Part shown: positions 17,724-28,500 of the stretch, piece after piece
How the letters are laid out: the number at the start of each line of letters is the position of its first letter
Position numbering within the stretch: position 1 is the stretch's first letter
Assembly (NCBI GenBank): GCA_946529215.1
Contig: CAMMZC010000002.1
Span: 62,001-126,000, forward strand
Direction: 5' to 3'
Source of the DNA: an uncultured Clostridia bacterium
GTDB taxonomy: Bacteria; Bacillota; Clostridia; TANB77; CAG-508
DNA: 64,000 nt
Notes under the pieces: model-generated
What the model saw: the letters and a program-made list of their open reading frames with translations, nothing else
What the model was told of the DNA's origin: nothing
Database searches by the model: none
Translations under genes and position numbers: made by a program

Positions 17724-18305
17724 ATGCTAGAAAAACATGGAGATATAAAATTTGCAATAAATTTACTTATTTATATATTATATATAATCATCATCCCAAT
17801 AATTTTATATGATATGTTTTTAATAGTACAAGCAATTATAAATCCTAATAAAATTCCAGATTTTTTTGGATATAAAAGTTTTAGTATTGTATCTGGTAGT
17901 ATGGAGCCTACAATAAATATAAATGACATAGTTATTATAAAAAATGCTGAAATTAACGACATTAGTATAAATGACATTATCACATTTAAAAACCAAAACG
18001 AAACAATAACACATAGAGTAATTGATATTAGAGTAGAAGATGGTAGATTAATATATACAACAAAAGGGGACAGCAATGAGGTTACAGATATAGAAAAAGT
18101 AAGATTTGAACAAATAGAAGGAAAATATATAACAAAAATTCCTAGAATTGGTAAGCTATTTTCTATTTTAAAAAATAAATTTGTGTTTAGCTTAATACTT
18201 ATTCTTCTTATAATATGTTATATAATACAAAAGAAAACTTTACAAAGGAAAGAACTGAGAAAGGAAAAAAGAAAAAAATACGAAAGAGAAAAGGGGTTAC
18301 AGTAA
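17724..18305 (+). CDS. SipW-type signal peptidase I
   Basis: A 193-residue peptidase and the most canonical of the set. The N-terminal membrane helix covers residues 11-38, Ser59 is in IVSGSMEPTI, His97 in TITHRVI, Asp116 in TTKGDSNEV with Asp122 nearby, and a C-terminal helix at 150-170 precedes a basic tail. It probably processes the TasA-like proteins encoded on both sides. The start is the ATG at 17724. The stronger Shine-Dalgarno (GAAAGGA, 17701) leads to an ATG that reaches a stop after three codons (17711-17722), which could act as a tiny leader peptide. Confidence 0.87.
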   Translation: MLEKHGDIKFAINLLIYILYIIIIPIILYDMFLIVQAIINPNKIPDFFGYKSFSIVSGSMEPTININDIVIIKNAEINDISINDIITFKNQNETITHRVIDIRVEDGRLIYTTKGDSNEVTDIEKVRFEQIEGKYITKIPRIGKLFSILKNKFVFSLILILLIICYIIQKKTLQRKELRKEKRKKYEREKGLQ

Positions 18306-18320
18306 TCTGTAACCTCTTTA
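18292..18320 (+). terminator. Rho-independent terminator between convergent genes
   Basis: AGGGGTTACAG / CTGTAACCTCT around TAAT, followed by TTAATATT. It contains the stop codon of the SipW gene and lies just before the end of the reverse-strand gene. Confidence 0.65.
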
Positions 18321-18323
18321 ATA

Positions 18324-19907
18324 TTAATGTCTGCCTTTTCCTTTTTTTGTAGGTGGCACATTATATTCAATTTTGAAGCATGAGAATTTATCTAATTCAT
18401 TGTCATCTAAACAATCTAAATAAATATCTAATTCATCTAAATCTTTGCATGCAGCAATAACGGCTGGGTTTAAATCTGATTGGAACATTAATTCAAAACC
18501 TAATTCAATAGCTTCTTTTAATGAACCATGTTCTTTTTTCTTAATTAATTGAAAAGCTTCTCTAAATCTGGATTTTGTAGGATTTTTGAAAGTCTCTAAA
18601 GGTAATGTATATTCATTTTTTATAACATCTTGCAAGGTTTTATATTTTTTGTTTTTTCTTAATTTTTCTTCAAGCTCAATAACTTTATATGGTAATACTA
18701 CATTTTGATTTGAGTCTGAAATTATTAGAGTATTGTTATCTTTTACTTCATTTTCATCAGATTGAATTTTAATATTTGTATCTACTACAGGTTCTGCAAC
18801 TTCTTTTACTGGAATAGGTTCGTAAATATGTGATTCTATTGGCTTTGAAGGTTCAACAGGTTTTGACACAATATCACTTTCCATAGTGTGTAGATTGTTT
18901 AAGTTTCCAAAAACATCGTCAACATTTTTATTTTCTACAGGTTTATGTTCTATAGATTCGTTTGCTACAGCATTATTTTCTATAGATTTGTTTTCTGAAG
19001 ATTTATCTTCAAAATCAATTACATTATCTTTAATATTTAAACTCAAATTTTGGTTAGATATTTCTACTTCAAGAAAATCATCATTTTTTGAAATCTTTGA
19101 AACTTGTATAAAACGAGGCAATTCAATTTGACTGTTTGTAATAATTGTATATTTATGGTCAGAATGTGATACAAATAATATGTTGTTTGTATTTGAGTTT
19201 GATATTTGTACACCAAATGTTTTAAGTGACAAATTGAAGTCTTCGTCTTCTATATAAATATTTGCTACATCATTTTCAAATGAGATTTTGTAATTTTTTT
19301 GAACTGTGGAAATTACTAAGCTATCTGTATTACTCTTAGGAAAGAAACATAGTAAATCTGAAGATGATAAATCCATTTTTTTCTTTATAGTATTAGATGT
19401 TTTTTTAGAAGTTGATTTAGAAACAGGTTTTTCTTCTTCTTTGCTAATTTTAGATAAATCAATTTTTAATAATAATTGTTCTTTACATTCATTTAAAGTA
19501 TTTACTGTTTTCTTTTTACCATTAATAGGGATGTTGTCAAAACCAGAAATAGTTTGAGCTAGAAAATTTTGCAAAAGTTCAATATCTTTGTCAACTTTAG
19601 AAAAAAGTTTGTTGTATGTATCTATGTCTGTTGGAGTAATTTCATCTTGTTTTTCTAAAATTTCTATTATATTGCTCAAAGACTGAATATTTTGAATATT
19701 GTTATCTACTTGAATAACTGCACTTGCAAAATTATTTATTAACATAGTTTTTAATATTTCATTCTCTAAAGAAACTTCTTGAAACTCTGATATATATGTT
19801 TCTAGAGATTTTTTAATATTATTTTCGAACTCATCATAATAATTTACTATTTGTTTTTCTTTTGCTAAAACGTTTTTTAAATCAGATTTTTTTGAATAAT
19901 CTATCAT
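18324..19907 (-). CDS. Hypothetical protein with helical N-terminus and variable Pro/Glu linker
   Basis: A 527-residue protein read leftwards, with no signal peptide. Residues 1-160 are helical. A beta-type domain (about 175-300, SDLLCFFPKSNTDSLVIS onward) resembles a small ligand-binding or WD-like fold that I cannot name. A repetitive linker follows (ENKSIENNAVANESIEHKPVENK, in pieces, about 300-400) and then a helical C-terminal domain (EKLRKNKKYKTLQDVI..., 420-520). It starts 8-10 bases after a GGAAG site. It sits alone, divergent from the pilin-like gene at 20217. Function unknown. Confidence 0.65.
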   Translation of the reverse strand: MIDYSKKSDLKNVLAKEKQIVNYYDEFENNIKKSLETYISEFQEVSLENEILKTMLINNFASAVIQVDNNIQNIQSLSNIIEILEKQDEITPTDIDTYNKLFSKVDKDIELLQNFLAQTISGFDNIPINGKKKTVNTLNECKEQLLLKIDLSKISKEEEKPVSKSTSKKTSNTIKKKMDLSSSDLLCFFPKSNTDSLVISTVQKNYKISFENDVANIYIEDEDFNLSLKTFGVQISNSNTNNILFVSHSDHKYTIITNSQIELPRFIQVSKISKNDDFLEVEISNQNLSLNIKDNVIDFEDKSSENKSIENNAVANESIEHKPVENKNVDDVFGNLNNLHTMESDIVSKPVEPSKPIESHIYEPIPVKEVAEPVVDTNIKIQSDENEVKDNNTLIISDSNQNVVLPYKVIELEEKLRKNKKYKTLQDVIKNEYTLPLETFKNPTKSRFREAFQLIKKKEHGSLKEAIELGFELMFQSDLNPAVIAACKDLDELDIYLDCLDDNELDKFSCFKIEYNVPPTKKGKGRH

Positions 19908-20216
19908 TTTTTTTTCTTCCTTTCATTGCTAAAATAATTTTTCAAAAAAATTATAACATAAAAGAAAAAAAAATACTACAAAAATTTTAAAAAAATTAAA
20001 AAAATTTTAAGAAAAATGTAGAAAAATTTTTAGATAGTTTTTTACTATGTCACAAAAATGTAATAAAAAAATTATATAAATGTAATAAAGATGAAAAATG
20101 TTGAAACTGTAGTTAAAATCAAATATATAGATTTTTTAAAACTTGACATTAAAATATGTAATGTTATACTTATAGTAGTAAAAAAGTTTTTAAATAGAGA
20201 AAGGAAGAGTAAATTT
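19908..20216. other. Divergent intergenic region with ATGTAA-type repeats
   Basis: About 310 A+T-rich bases between divergent genes. Long A/T tracts (19960-20040) are followed by several copies of AAATGTA(A/G) near 20022, 20057, 20077 and 20155. The same element is arrayed at 13640-13690 upstream of the TasA-like unit. A sigma-A-type promoter lies at the right end. No RNA gene was seen. Confidence 0.4.
20143..20170 (+). promoter_or_regulatory. Sigma-A-type promoter
   Basis: A consensus TTGACA and a TATACT with a 16-base spacer, 47 bases upstream of the pilin-like start. Confidence 0.75.
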
Positions 20217-20795
20217 ATGAAGATTAATAAAAAATTATTTTCTGAGGAAAAAGCGATTACTTTGATCGCATTGGTTATCACTATTATAGTATTACTTATA
20301 CTTGCAGGAATTAGCCTTGCAACACTTAGTGGCAATAATTCAATTATAGAACAGTCAAAAAATGCAAAAGAAAGAACAATAGATGCGCAAAATGATGAAG
20401 ATGTAACTTTAAAAGAATATCAAGATGAACTTGCAAATCAAATACAAGAAAATTTTGGCGATGGAAATACAAGTGGTGAGACTTATAAGCTTGTTGGAAG
20501 TGGAGATGAATTTGGTAGAGGAAGTAACATGTTTTGGATAAAAAATTCACTTGGAGAATATGTATCAATAGAACCAGAATTTAACCCTAAAATGACTATA
20601 GAAGGAGAATCTGGTGAAATTTATTTAAGTAGTTATATAACAAATAATTCATATTTAAACGGTAAGTTATTAAATAGAATAGAGTTACCTCCTGAATATT
20701 TTGGACAATATGGAGGTAAAACTGCAACAATTACACTTAATATGAATGGAACAGATTTAACTTGGACAGGTAAAATAGGTGGATGGCAGTCTTAA
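20217..20795 (+). CDS. Small pilin-like surface protein
   Basis: A 192-residue protein from the ATG at 20217, preceded by AGAAAGGAAGAG. Residues 12-36 are the prepilin-like AITLIALVITIIVLLILAGIS, with Ala at +1 as well as at +5. A charged helix follows (EQSKNAKERTIDAQNDEDV). The short extracellular domain (YKLVGSGDEFGRGSNMFWI ... TLNMNGTDLTWTGKIGGWQS) is unrelated to the lectin-type tails. It has its own consensus promoter. The protein could be a minor pilin-like subunit or anchored adhesin. Confidence 0.75.
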   Translation: MKINKKLFSEEKAITLIALVITIIVLLILAGISLATLSGNNSIIEQSKNAKERTIDAQNDEDVTLKEYQDELANQIQENFGDGNTSGETYKLVGSGDEFGRGSNMFWIKNSLGEYVSIEPEFNPKMTIEGESGEIYLSSYITNNSYLNGKLLNRIELPPEYFGQYGGKTATITLNMNGTDLTWTGKIGGWQS

Positions 20796-20820
20796 AAATA
20801 TGAATAGATGGAGAAACAAA

Positions 20821-20973
20821 AGTGAAGTATGATATTTGGAAATATAAAAAATTAATTAATAGAAAAAAAGCAAGCGGAATTACGCTTATAGCACTTGTTG
20901 TTACTATAATAGTAAATAGAGTATTTTACGACAAGAATAAAAAATATAGTGATTTAGTGGGTTCTAGCCTATG
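20821..20973 (+). pseudogene. Truncated pilin-like gene (N-terminus only)
   Basis: A GTG start seven bases after TGGAGA gives 50 residues. KKASGITLIALVVTIIV is the pilin-like signal, but after TIIV the hydrophobic stretch ends abruptly and reads NRVFYDKNKKYSDLVGSSL to a stop. The break falls in the middle of the membrane helix and is followed by mobile-element debris, so the rest of the gene was probably lost through an insertion or deletion. Confidence 0.65.
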
Positions 20974-20984
20974 ATTTATATAAA

Positions 20985-21062
20985 CTTATAAGGAAAGCCT
21001 CGTTATGTGCAAGTTGCTTTGCAACCGCACGAATCAAAGAAGCTTAACCTTTTTACTTCGTA
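20985..21062 (+). repeat. Stem-loop repeat element, copy A
   Basis: The core GTGCAAGTTGCTTTGCAACCGCAC (21006-21029, in two halves) is a near-palindrome able to fold into a hairpin. Flanks of about 25 bases on each side match, in inverse orientation, a second copy at 43341-43437. It lies between the truncated pilin-like gene and a TnpV relic, which suggests it is an end of, or a passenger on, the same mobile element. Confidence 0.5.
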
Positions 21063-21128
21063 ATAATAGAATTGTTATTGTAAAAAATAATAATTCTATT
21101 TTTTTAGTCCAAAATAAGAAAGGAAGTT

Positions 21129-21245
21129 TTGAAAATTGAAAATGAAGAACTAAAAGCCAAAAATCAATTAGAATGGGTGGCTCGTATGAATAACATACTT
21201 AACAGAGTAGAGGAAATTATAATTAATGAAATTATATGTACCTAA
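21129..21245 (+). pseudogene. tnpV: Relic of the transposon protein TnpV (C-terminus)
   Basis: The frame from 21129 reads LKAKNQLEWVARMNNILNR and ends EEIIINEIICT. This matches my recollection of the conserved end of TnpV proteins of clostridial mobilizable transposons (LKAxNQMEWVGxMNNI...EEI). Only about 38 residues remain and the upstream two-thirds of the gene is missing. It is not expected to be functional. Confidence 0.6.
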
Positions 21246-21337
21246 AACAATGTTTGTATTTCTTTACACAAAATTATGGAAATTTTTACAAATGTGTGGT
21301 ATATTATTAGTAAATTGAACTGAAAGGAATGATGTAT

Positions 21338-22290
21338 ATGCTAGAAAATCAAGATATAGAATTTAAGTCAGTTTGGAAGGATGAATATTTAAAATGGATT
21401 TGCGGTATGGCAAATGCTAATGGTGGTATTATTTATATTGGAAAAGATGATAAAGGTAAAGTTATTGGTGTAAACAATGCCGTAAAACTTGTAAAAGAAG
21501 TACCAAATAAAATAAAAGATACAATGGGAATAATTCCAGAAGTAAAAATAGAAGAAGAAAATGATTTATTATATTTAGTTATTAAAATAGAACAATATCC
21601 GATGCCTATAAGTTATCAAGGAAAATTTTATTTAAGAAGTGGTAGCAATAATCACGAAGTTACAGGTAGCGAATTAGATAGATTTATGCTAGATAGAGTT
21701 GGAAAGCGTTGGGAAGATTTGCCTGTGAAAAATGCTACTTTTGATGATTTAAGCGAAGAAGCATTTAAAGTATTTAGAGAAAAATCTGTAAAGAGTGGTA
21801 GATTAAAATTAGAAGATGTTGAAATTGATGATGCAACCCTACTTAAAAATTTAGGATTATATGATGGAAAATATTTGAATAAAGCAGCATTATTATTATT
21901 CGGAAAAGAACCCAATAAATGGGTTATAGGTTCATATATAAAAATAGGATTTTTTGAAGATAATGATGCTGCTCAAACATTCTTTAAAGCAGGGTTTATA
22001 GAATCTTGGGGCAGAGGATTTGAAAAGATAAAGATGGAATGTGAAAAAATGTCCAAATAAATGTCCATAAAAATGTCCAAATAAAAGATTATGAAAAATT
22101 AACAAAAATTGAAATAAAAATACTAGATGCAATATTAGAAGATGCACAAATTACACAATTAAATATAGCTGAAAGAATAAATACTACACCAAAAACAGTA
22201 CAAAGAGGAATTGCAACATTAAAAGAAAAAGGTATAATTGAAAGGGTTGGCTCAAACAAAAAAGGATATTGGAATATAATAAACAAATAA
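21338..22290 (+). pseudogene. AlbA_2-domain ATP-binding regulator, internally deleted and frameshifted
   Basis: The ATG at 21338 opens an AlbA_2 domain (LENQDIEFKSVWKDEYLKWI, then MANANGGIIYIGKDDKG). After IKIGFFEDNDA (about residue 211) the reading jumps to FFKAGFIESWGRGFEKIK, the end of the ATPase-like part. The roughly 100 residues normally between them are missing. The frame then stops at 22060 within a run of AATGTCCA(A/T)A repeats. The C-terminal winged helix (KLTKIEIKILDAILEDAQIT ... KTVQRGIATLKEKGIIERVG) continues in another frame to 22290. The gene therefore has two lesions and is probably dead, although the first 240 residues could still be made. Confidence 0.75.
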
Positions 22291-22342
22291 TATGGTAAAC
22301 TCAAAAATGTCATAGTAGTGTCATAGTAATGTCATAGTTAAA

Positions 22343-22384
22343 AAATAACATTAGATTTTTAAAGAAGTCTAGTGTTATTTTTTC
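22343..22384 (+). terminator. Rho-independent terminator
   Basis: AATAACATTAGA / TCTAGTGTTATT with a 12-base loop, then TTTTTTC. Just upstream, 22309-22339 holds three GTCATAGT(A/T) repeats that look like the decayed linker repeats of the AlbA_2 gene. Confidence 0.75.
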
Positions 22385-22535
22385 TAAAAATTTTAAAAAA
22401 ATTTCGACAAAATTGTAGAAAATTTTTTTTTATATGATATAATATAAACAGGATTTTGAGAGTTGATTTTAAAATTTATAAAAATACAGCAAAACGTAGG
22501 AAAATACAACAAAATATAACTTAAGAGGAGTAATT

Positions 22536-25500
22536 ATGAATTCAAAAAAACAAAAATATGAGAAACAATTAATAAGAAAAAAAATGATTACATTAATAAT
22601 ATATGGAATAATATTTTTAATTTCTACAATAGCATTTTACTTTGTAAACACATCAAAGGCAAAAAATGTAGTAAAAATTAATGTGTCTGTTGTTGATAAA
22701 GATGCCAATATAGATATTTCAAATATTGATCTAAAGGCTCAAGAAGAAAATGGTAAATATAAAGTAAATCTTTATCCTATTCAAAGAGGTTTTATTGTAA
22801 AAAAATATAAGCTTGCAACACAGGAAGAATATGAAGAAATAAAGAAGAAATTTGACGAAAAAAACGGTAAAACAGAGACAAAACAAGAAGAAAATAATAA
22901 AGAAGAAACAAAAGTTGAAGAGGCAAAAACCGAAGAACCTAAAAATAAAAAAGAAGATGCAAAAACTGAAGAAGTGCAAAAGGAAGAAGATAAAGAAGAT
23001 GAAAAAAGCGATGAAGAGTTAGAACAAGAAGAAAGAGCAAGAAGGACTTTAGAGCAATCTTCAAAAGAAATAGAATTAACCGAAGAACAGGTTAAGAACA
23101 AAAAAATCTATCTTATAGCTGAATATGATTTAAAAGAAAAAGATAAAGAAAAATTATACAACAAAATTATATCTGGTACAGAAGACACTACTCAAATTAG
23201 TGTTTCTGGATATATGCCAAAAGATACTGAATTATCTGTGAAAAATAAAGATATAGAAGAAGTAAAAAATATTATAAAAAATAATTTTCAAGATGTAAAT
23301 AGAAATGTTAATATAATTTCTGCTTATGATATTAAAATTATTAATAATAAAAAAGAATTTGAGCCAGAAGATTTTGACGAAAAAGCAGAAGTTGCAATAA
23401 CAGGAATAGAGGGAAAAAAGTTCAATATTTGGCATATAAAAAATGACAATTCAATTGAACTTATAGAGCCTAAAAAAGAACAACCAAAAATTGAGTTTGA
23501 AACAGAAGGATTTTCTACTTATGCTATAGAAATTATAGAAGAAGAAAAAACTCAAGAAGACTTAAAATCACAAAAAGAGCAAAATGTTCAAGAAACTTCA
23601 AACACTCAAGAAGGACAGAAAATGCAAGAAGAACAGAATGCTCAAGAAGTACCAAATACAGATGCAAGTCAAGAGACAGTACAAGAGCAAAACAATACAC
23701 AAACTGATCCTGCAAATGTAAATGAAGCAAATAATCAAGAAGCTGATAAGTCACAAGAGAATTCATCAGTTCAAAATAGTGCTAAAGCAAAGTCAATAAA
23801 AAAAGCTCCTAGAAAAGCTGCAGCAAGAAATTTACCAGATAGCACTCTAGAAATAGATGATTATGAATCAGATTACTATTATTACATGGGGCAAAATTAT
23901 ACAGATAATGTTACAGGAACAAATAGTAATACATATTCAGATAGTAATTTAGTAAAAGTTACTCTTAATTATTATGGATTTGCGCAAGGTGAAACAAATA
24001 ACGAGAAAAAGGGAAGAATTTCTTTAGACTCTGGAGAAGAGCAAGATATAGTAAAAAATATTAGATGTGCACCTGTAAAAAATGGAACAGTAAGCATAGA
24101 ACTTATGGAAAACCCATTTATGGATAAACCTACAGGTTTCGGATTTGGAGGGTGGACTGCAAGTACAGGAACAGTTACAAAAAATTCAAATACTCTAACA
24201 TATACACTTTCAATTTCTACCACGAGTGATGTAACAGTTAATTTATATGCGAAGTGGGAATCTGCTTCTGTTGTGTATGTAAATGGAGAAACAGGAAGTG
24301 ATAATTTAGGTGATGGACTTACAGAAGAAACAGCATTTGGTTCTTGGGAGTCAGCATTCCAATATTTATCAAATTCTTCTCATAACAAAGGTGATAGGGA
24401 AAGAAATATAATAGTTGTTACTGGCAATATGGATACAAGTATAAATTATACAAGACCTGTTACTAAAACAGTTACAAGACCAGTTAAATCTATAACTTAT
24501 CATTCTAGTACAAGTATAAATACAAACACAACATACATAATGTCAACTTCGCAAGGAGTAGGAGGAAACGCATTAACTGCAAGTGGTACTTCGATTTCAA
24601 ATACAGAGCTAACAAACGAATCTGCACCACCTGCTGGAGCACAATGGAGATTTACAGAAAGCAGGCGTGGATATTATATTCAAAATGTTCAAACAGGCCA
24701 GTATTTATCATGTGACAATAATGGAAATCTTTCTATGAGTAATAGTGCACTTGAATGGAGATATGACAGTGGTGACAGAACCTTTTATTACTATGGAAGA
24801 AGATATGACTTTTATTTAAGATATACTAATGGAAATTGGACAACAAGTACAGCATATTATTATGGAACAGAATTCTATTTTGTAACTTATGAGGCAGAAT
24901 ATGATGATGAAGGAGAAGATATTATAACATACTCAAAAGGAAGCGTTGAAGACAACAGCTATTATTATAGTACATCTGCTAGCATTCCTGTTACTGTAAC
25001 AAGTTTATACAATCACACAGATTATAGACAAAATGCAACAATAGATTTAACAGATTCAGATTATGATGATTTCGAAATTTATAAACAATTCCAAATGAAT
25101 CATGTTAAGATAAATGCAGAAGGATATACATCAAATGCAAATGGTACAAATTTCTCTGCAAATTATCCTTGGCTTATAGGTTATATAAATTCTGTTAGAC
25201 TTGGAAGAGGGATCACCTGTGCAAATACCAGTACAACTGGATGTACTTTTGCAAATATTATAGGTGGAGCAAAATCAGATACAACATCTAGAAATGAATA
25301 TAAACTAATTGTAGAGTCCGGAAAATACTCAAATATACAAGGATTTAACAGAAATGGACAAAATTATTCATATTATGGAACAGTTTATCTAACACTTGGA
25401 AGTGATATAGACAGAAAATTAAAAAATAATAATGATTTATCAGTTTATTATAGAACAACAATAAATTCAGGTGGAGGATATAATGGGACAAACACAAATG

Positions 25501-28500
25501 ATAAAGCGTTTTTAATAAATGTAAAAAGTGGAAAATTTGGAGTAGACTTTTTTGAAACATACATTAATTCTACTGATAGTGATTTAAGAGAAGACTGTGC
25601 ATACTCAGGAATTTATATGGGTGGATATGGTACAGGAGCAACTAACAATATAAGAGATAGAAGCCATAGATACATGATAGTAGAAGGTGGACTTATTGCT
25701 AATGCAATTGGAGGACTTAAAGTTACAAATGGTTCTAATGTAAATACCAAGCTATATGTAAAAGGTGGAGAACTATACAATATAGTTGGTGGAGCCGGTG
25801 TTTCTACAACTTATGAAGATAGATATATACAAATAACAGGAGGAACTGTAAGATACAGTGTAAGTGGTGGCTCAAATGGTGTTTACTCAACTGGTAGTGG
25901 TCAAGATGGTAGAATTACAAATTGTGATACATTAGTATATATTGGTGGAACTGCACAAATAGGAACAACAACAACAGTGACAAAACCAGAGCCTGCAACA
26001 CTTTATGAGGTTCATGCAGGATGCGTATTAGGAGCAGGAAATGGAAATGATGATGTTGCAAATTCAGGTCAGGTTGATAATACTCATATTATAATAAATG
26101 ATAAAGCACATATTTTAAATAGTGTTTATGGTGGAGGAAACTACGGAATTGTAGGTTCATCTGGAAGTACTAGTGCAAAAACAAAAATTGAAATACTTGG
26201 TGGAACAGTAGATAAAAATGTTTATGGAGGAGCAAACCAAAATAATATATATGGTTCAACAATAATTAATGTTAAAGGTGGACAAGTAAAAGGTGCTATA
26301 TATGGTGGTTCAAACACATCAGGAACAATTTCAACAACAACAACTATAAATGTAACAGGTGGAACATTAGGACAAGAATCAAATACAACAGATAATGAAG
26401 TTTTATTTGGTGGAGGATTTGGTTCAAGTACTACAGTTACAGGAAATGCAATAGTAAATATTAAAGAAACAGATGGAAATGTAAAAATATATGGAAGCGC
26501 TTATGGTGGAAGTTCACAAGGTAGAATGAATTCAAATGTTACTGTAAATATACAAGACTTACCTTCAACAGAAAATACAATAAGTATTGTAGGTAATGTT
26601 TTTGCAGGAGGTAAAGGTACAGAAGAAACAGCAGCAATAGTAAATGGAAATGCTACAATGAATGTAGATGGAAGTAATTTACCACAAGGAAGTGTTTTTG
26701 GTGGAAATGATATAAATGGTACTACAAATGGAAATATTACAGTAAATTTAGGACAAAATTATGAAACAAAACTTTTAAATGCTTATGGTGGCGGAAACTT
26801 AGACCCAACAGAATCTGAATCTGATACAGTAAAAGTACATATATTAACACATGCAAATATTACAAATGCTTTTAATGGAGGAAAATCTGCAGATTTAGAT
26901 ACAGGAGGAGAAACAGATACAACAAGAGCAATATATCTTCAAGGAGGACATGCTGAAAACATATTTGGTGGATCAGATACAGATGGAACAGTTAATGCAA
27001 GCCATGTATATATTGAATCAGGAACAGCAACAAATGTTTATGGCGGAAACAATAAAGGTGGAGAAACAACAGAATCATTTGTTTATGTTACAGGAGGAAC
27101 AACAGAAAATGTATATGGAGGAGGATACAAGGCTACTACACCAACAACAAATGTAAGTTTAACAGCAGGAACAATTACAAATGGATTTGGTGGTGGAAAT
27201 GCTGCGAATGTAACAACAGCAAATATCACCTTAAATGGAACTACAGCTACAAATATTTATGGTGGTTCAAATTCATCAGGAACAGTTTCAACCTCAAATG
27301 TAAATATTACATCAGGAACAGTTACAAATGTTTATGGAGGAAACAATGCAGGTGGAAACACAGTAAACACAAATGTTAATATAAATTCAAAAGCAACAAA
27401 TGTATATGGTGGAGGAAATGAGGCAGAAACAAGTGAAAACACAAATGTACTTGTAAATTCAGAAGTTGCAAAGGTTTATGGTGGAGGAAACGAAGCCATA
27501 ACATCAGGAAATACTTATTTAAGACTAACTAATGCAAAAGTTACAGTAGATGCTTATGGCGGAGGAAACGGAACAGCTGCTGTAGTTATAGGAAATAGTA
27601 CAACTTTAGTTGAAGGCACAACTACAATTGAAGGAGATTTATTTGGAGGAGGAAATGCTGCTCCAAATGGAACAACATCAAATAATAATTCTGTAGTAAC
27701 AACTTTAATTACAGGTGGAAACATAGCAGGAGATGTATATGGTGCAGCAAATACTTCTGTTGTTAATGGCAATACAAGTGTTAAAATAGGAAAAAATGCT
27801 GTAAATGATAGTAATATGCTAGATGGAAATATCCATATAGGTGGAACTGTATTTGGTGGAGGTAAATCAAATACAGCTGGTTCAGAAACTTATGACTTTA
27901 CATTCGAAAGTGTTACAGGAGATGCCTATATAGATATTGATGCAGATGGATATAATGGAAATGGACAAAATACTTTAGATATAGATAAAAGTATATTTGG
28001 TTCAGGAAATGCAGCAAAAATTTCTGGATATGGAATAGTTAATATTAAAAACTATGGTACAGCAGATAATATAAAAGAAAATATTTCGATCCAAAGAGCT
28101 GCAAGAGTTACACTAGACAATTGCCATATGTATTTAAAAGGAACAACAGATACAACAAACGAAATAGCAACAGCTGTTTACACATTTAACAGAATTGATG
28201 ATTTAATTTTAAAGAATAATACAGTACTTTATCTAGAAAATGGTGTAAACATAGTTTCTAAAATGCAAAGTCAAGATGCATCTGGTGCTAAAGAAACAGT
28301 TACAATTGGAGAAAATGGAGTTACTAACCAAAATGTAAATAACAAAATTTATTTATTACAAGGTAGAAATATAGTATTAAGAACAGAAGCGGGAACAGAT
28401 GGTGAAGTAAATGGAATGGCATTTGTAGGAATTTTTAAAGGAACAACAAATAGAAACTTTGGTATCTATTCTGATGATTATACACAAGGTACAACAATAC

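Noticed and set aside
25700..27750. Regularly spaced repeats that might be a CRISPR array or satellite DNA
   Set aside because: They are in-frame codon repeats of the giant surface protein (YGGGN units), vary in length and sequence, and have no constant repeat-spacer structure.
27554..27772. Antisense open frame inside the giant gene
   Set aside because: It arises from repeat-rich codons on the coding strand, has no ribosome binding site and no plausible product. Other long reverse frames under coding genes were rejected likewise.
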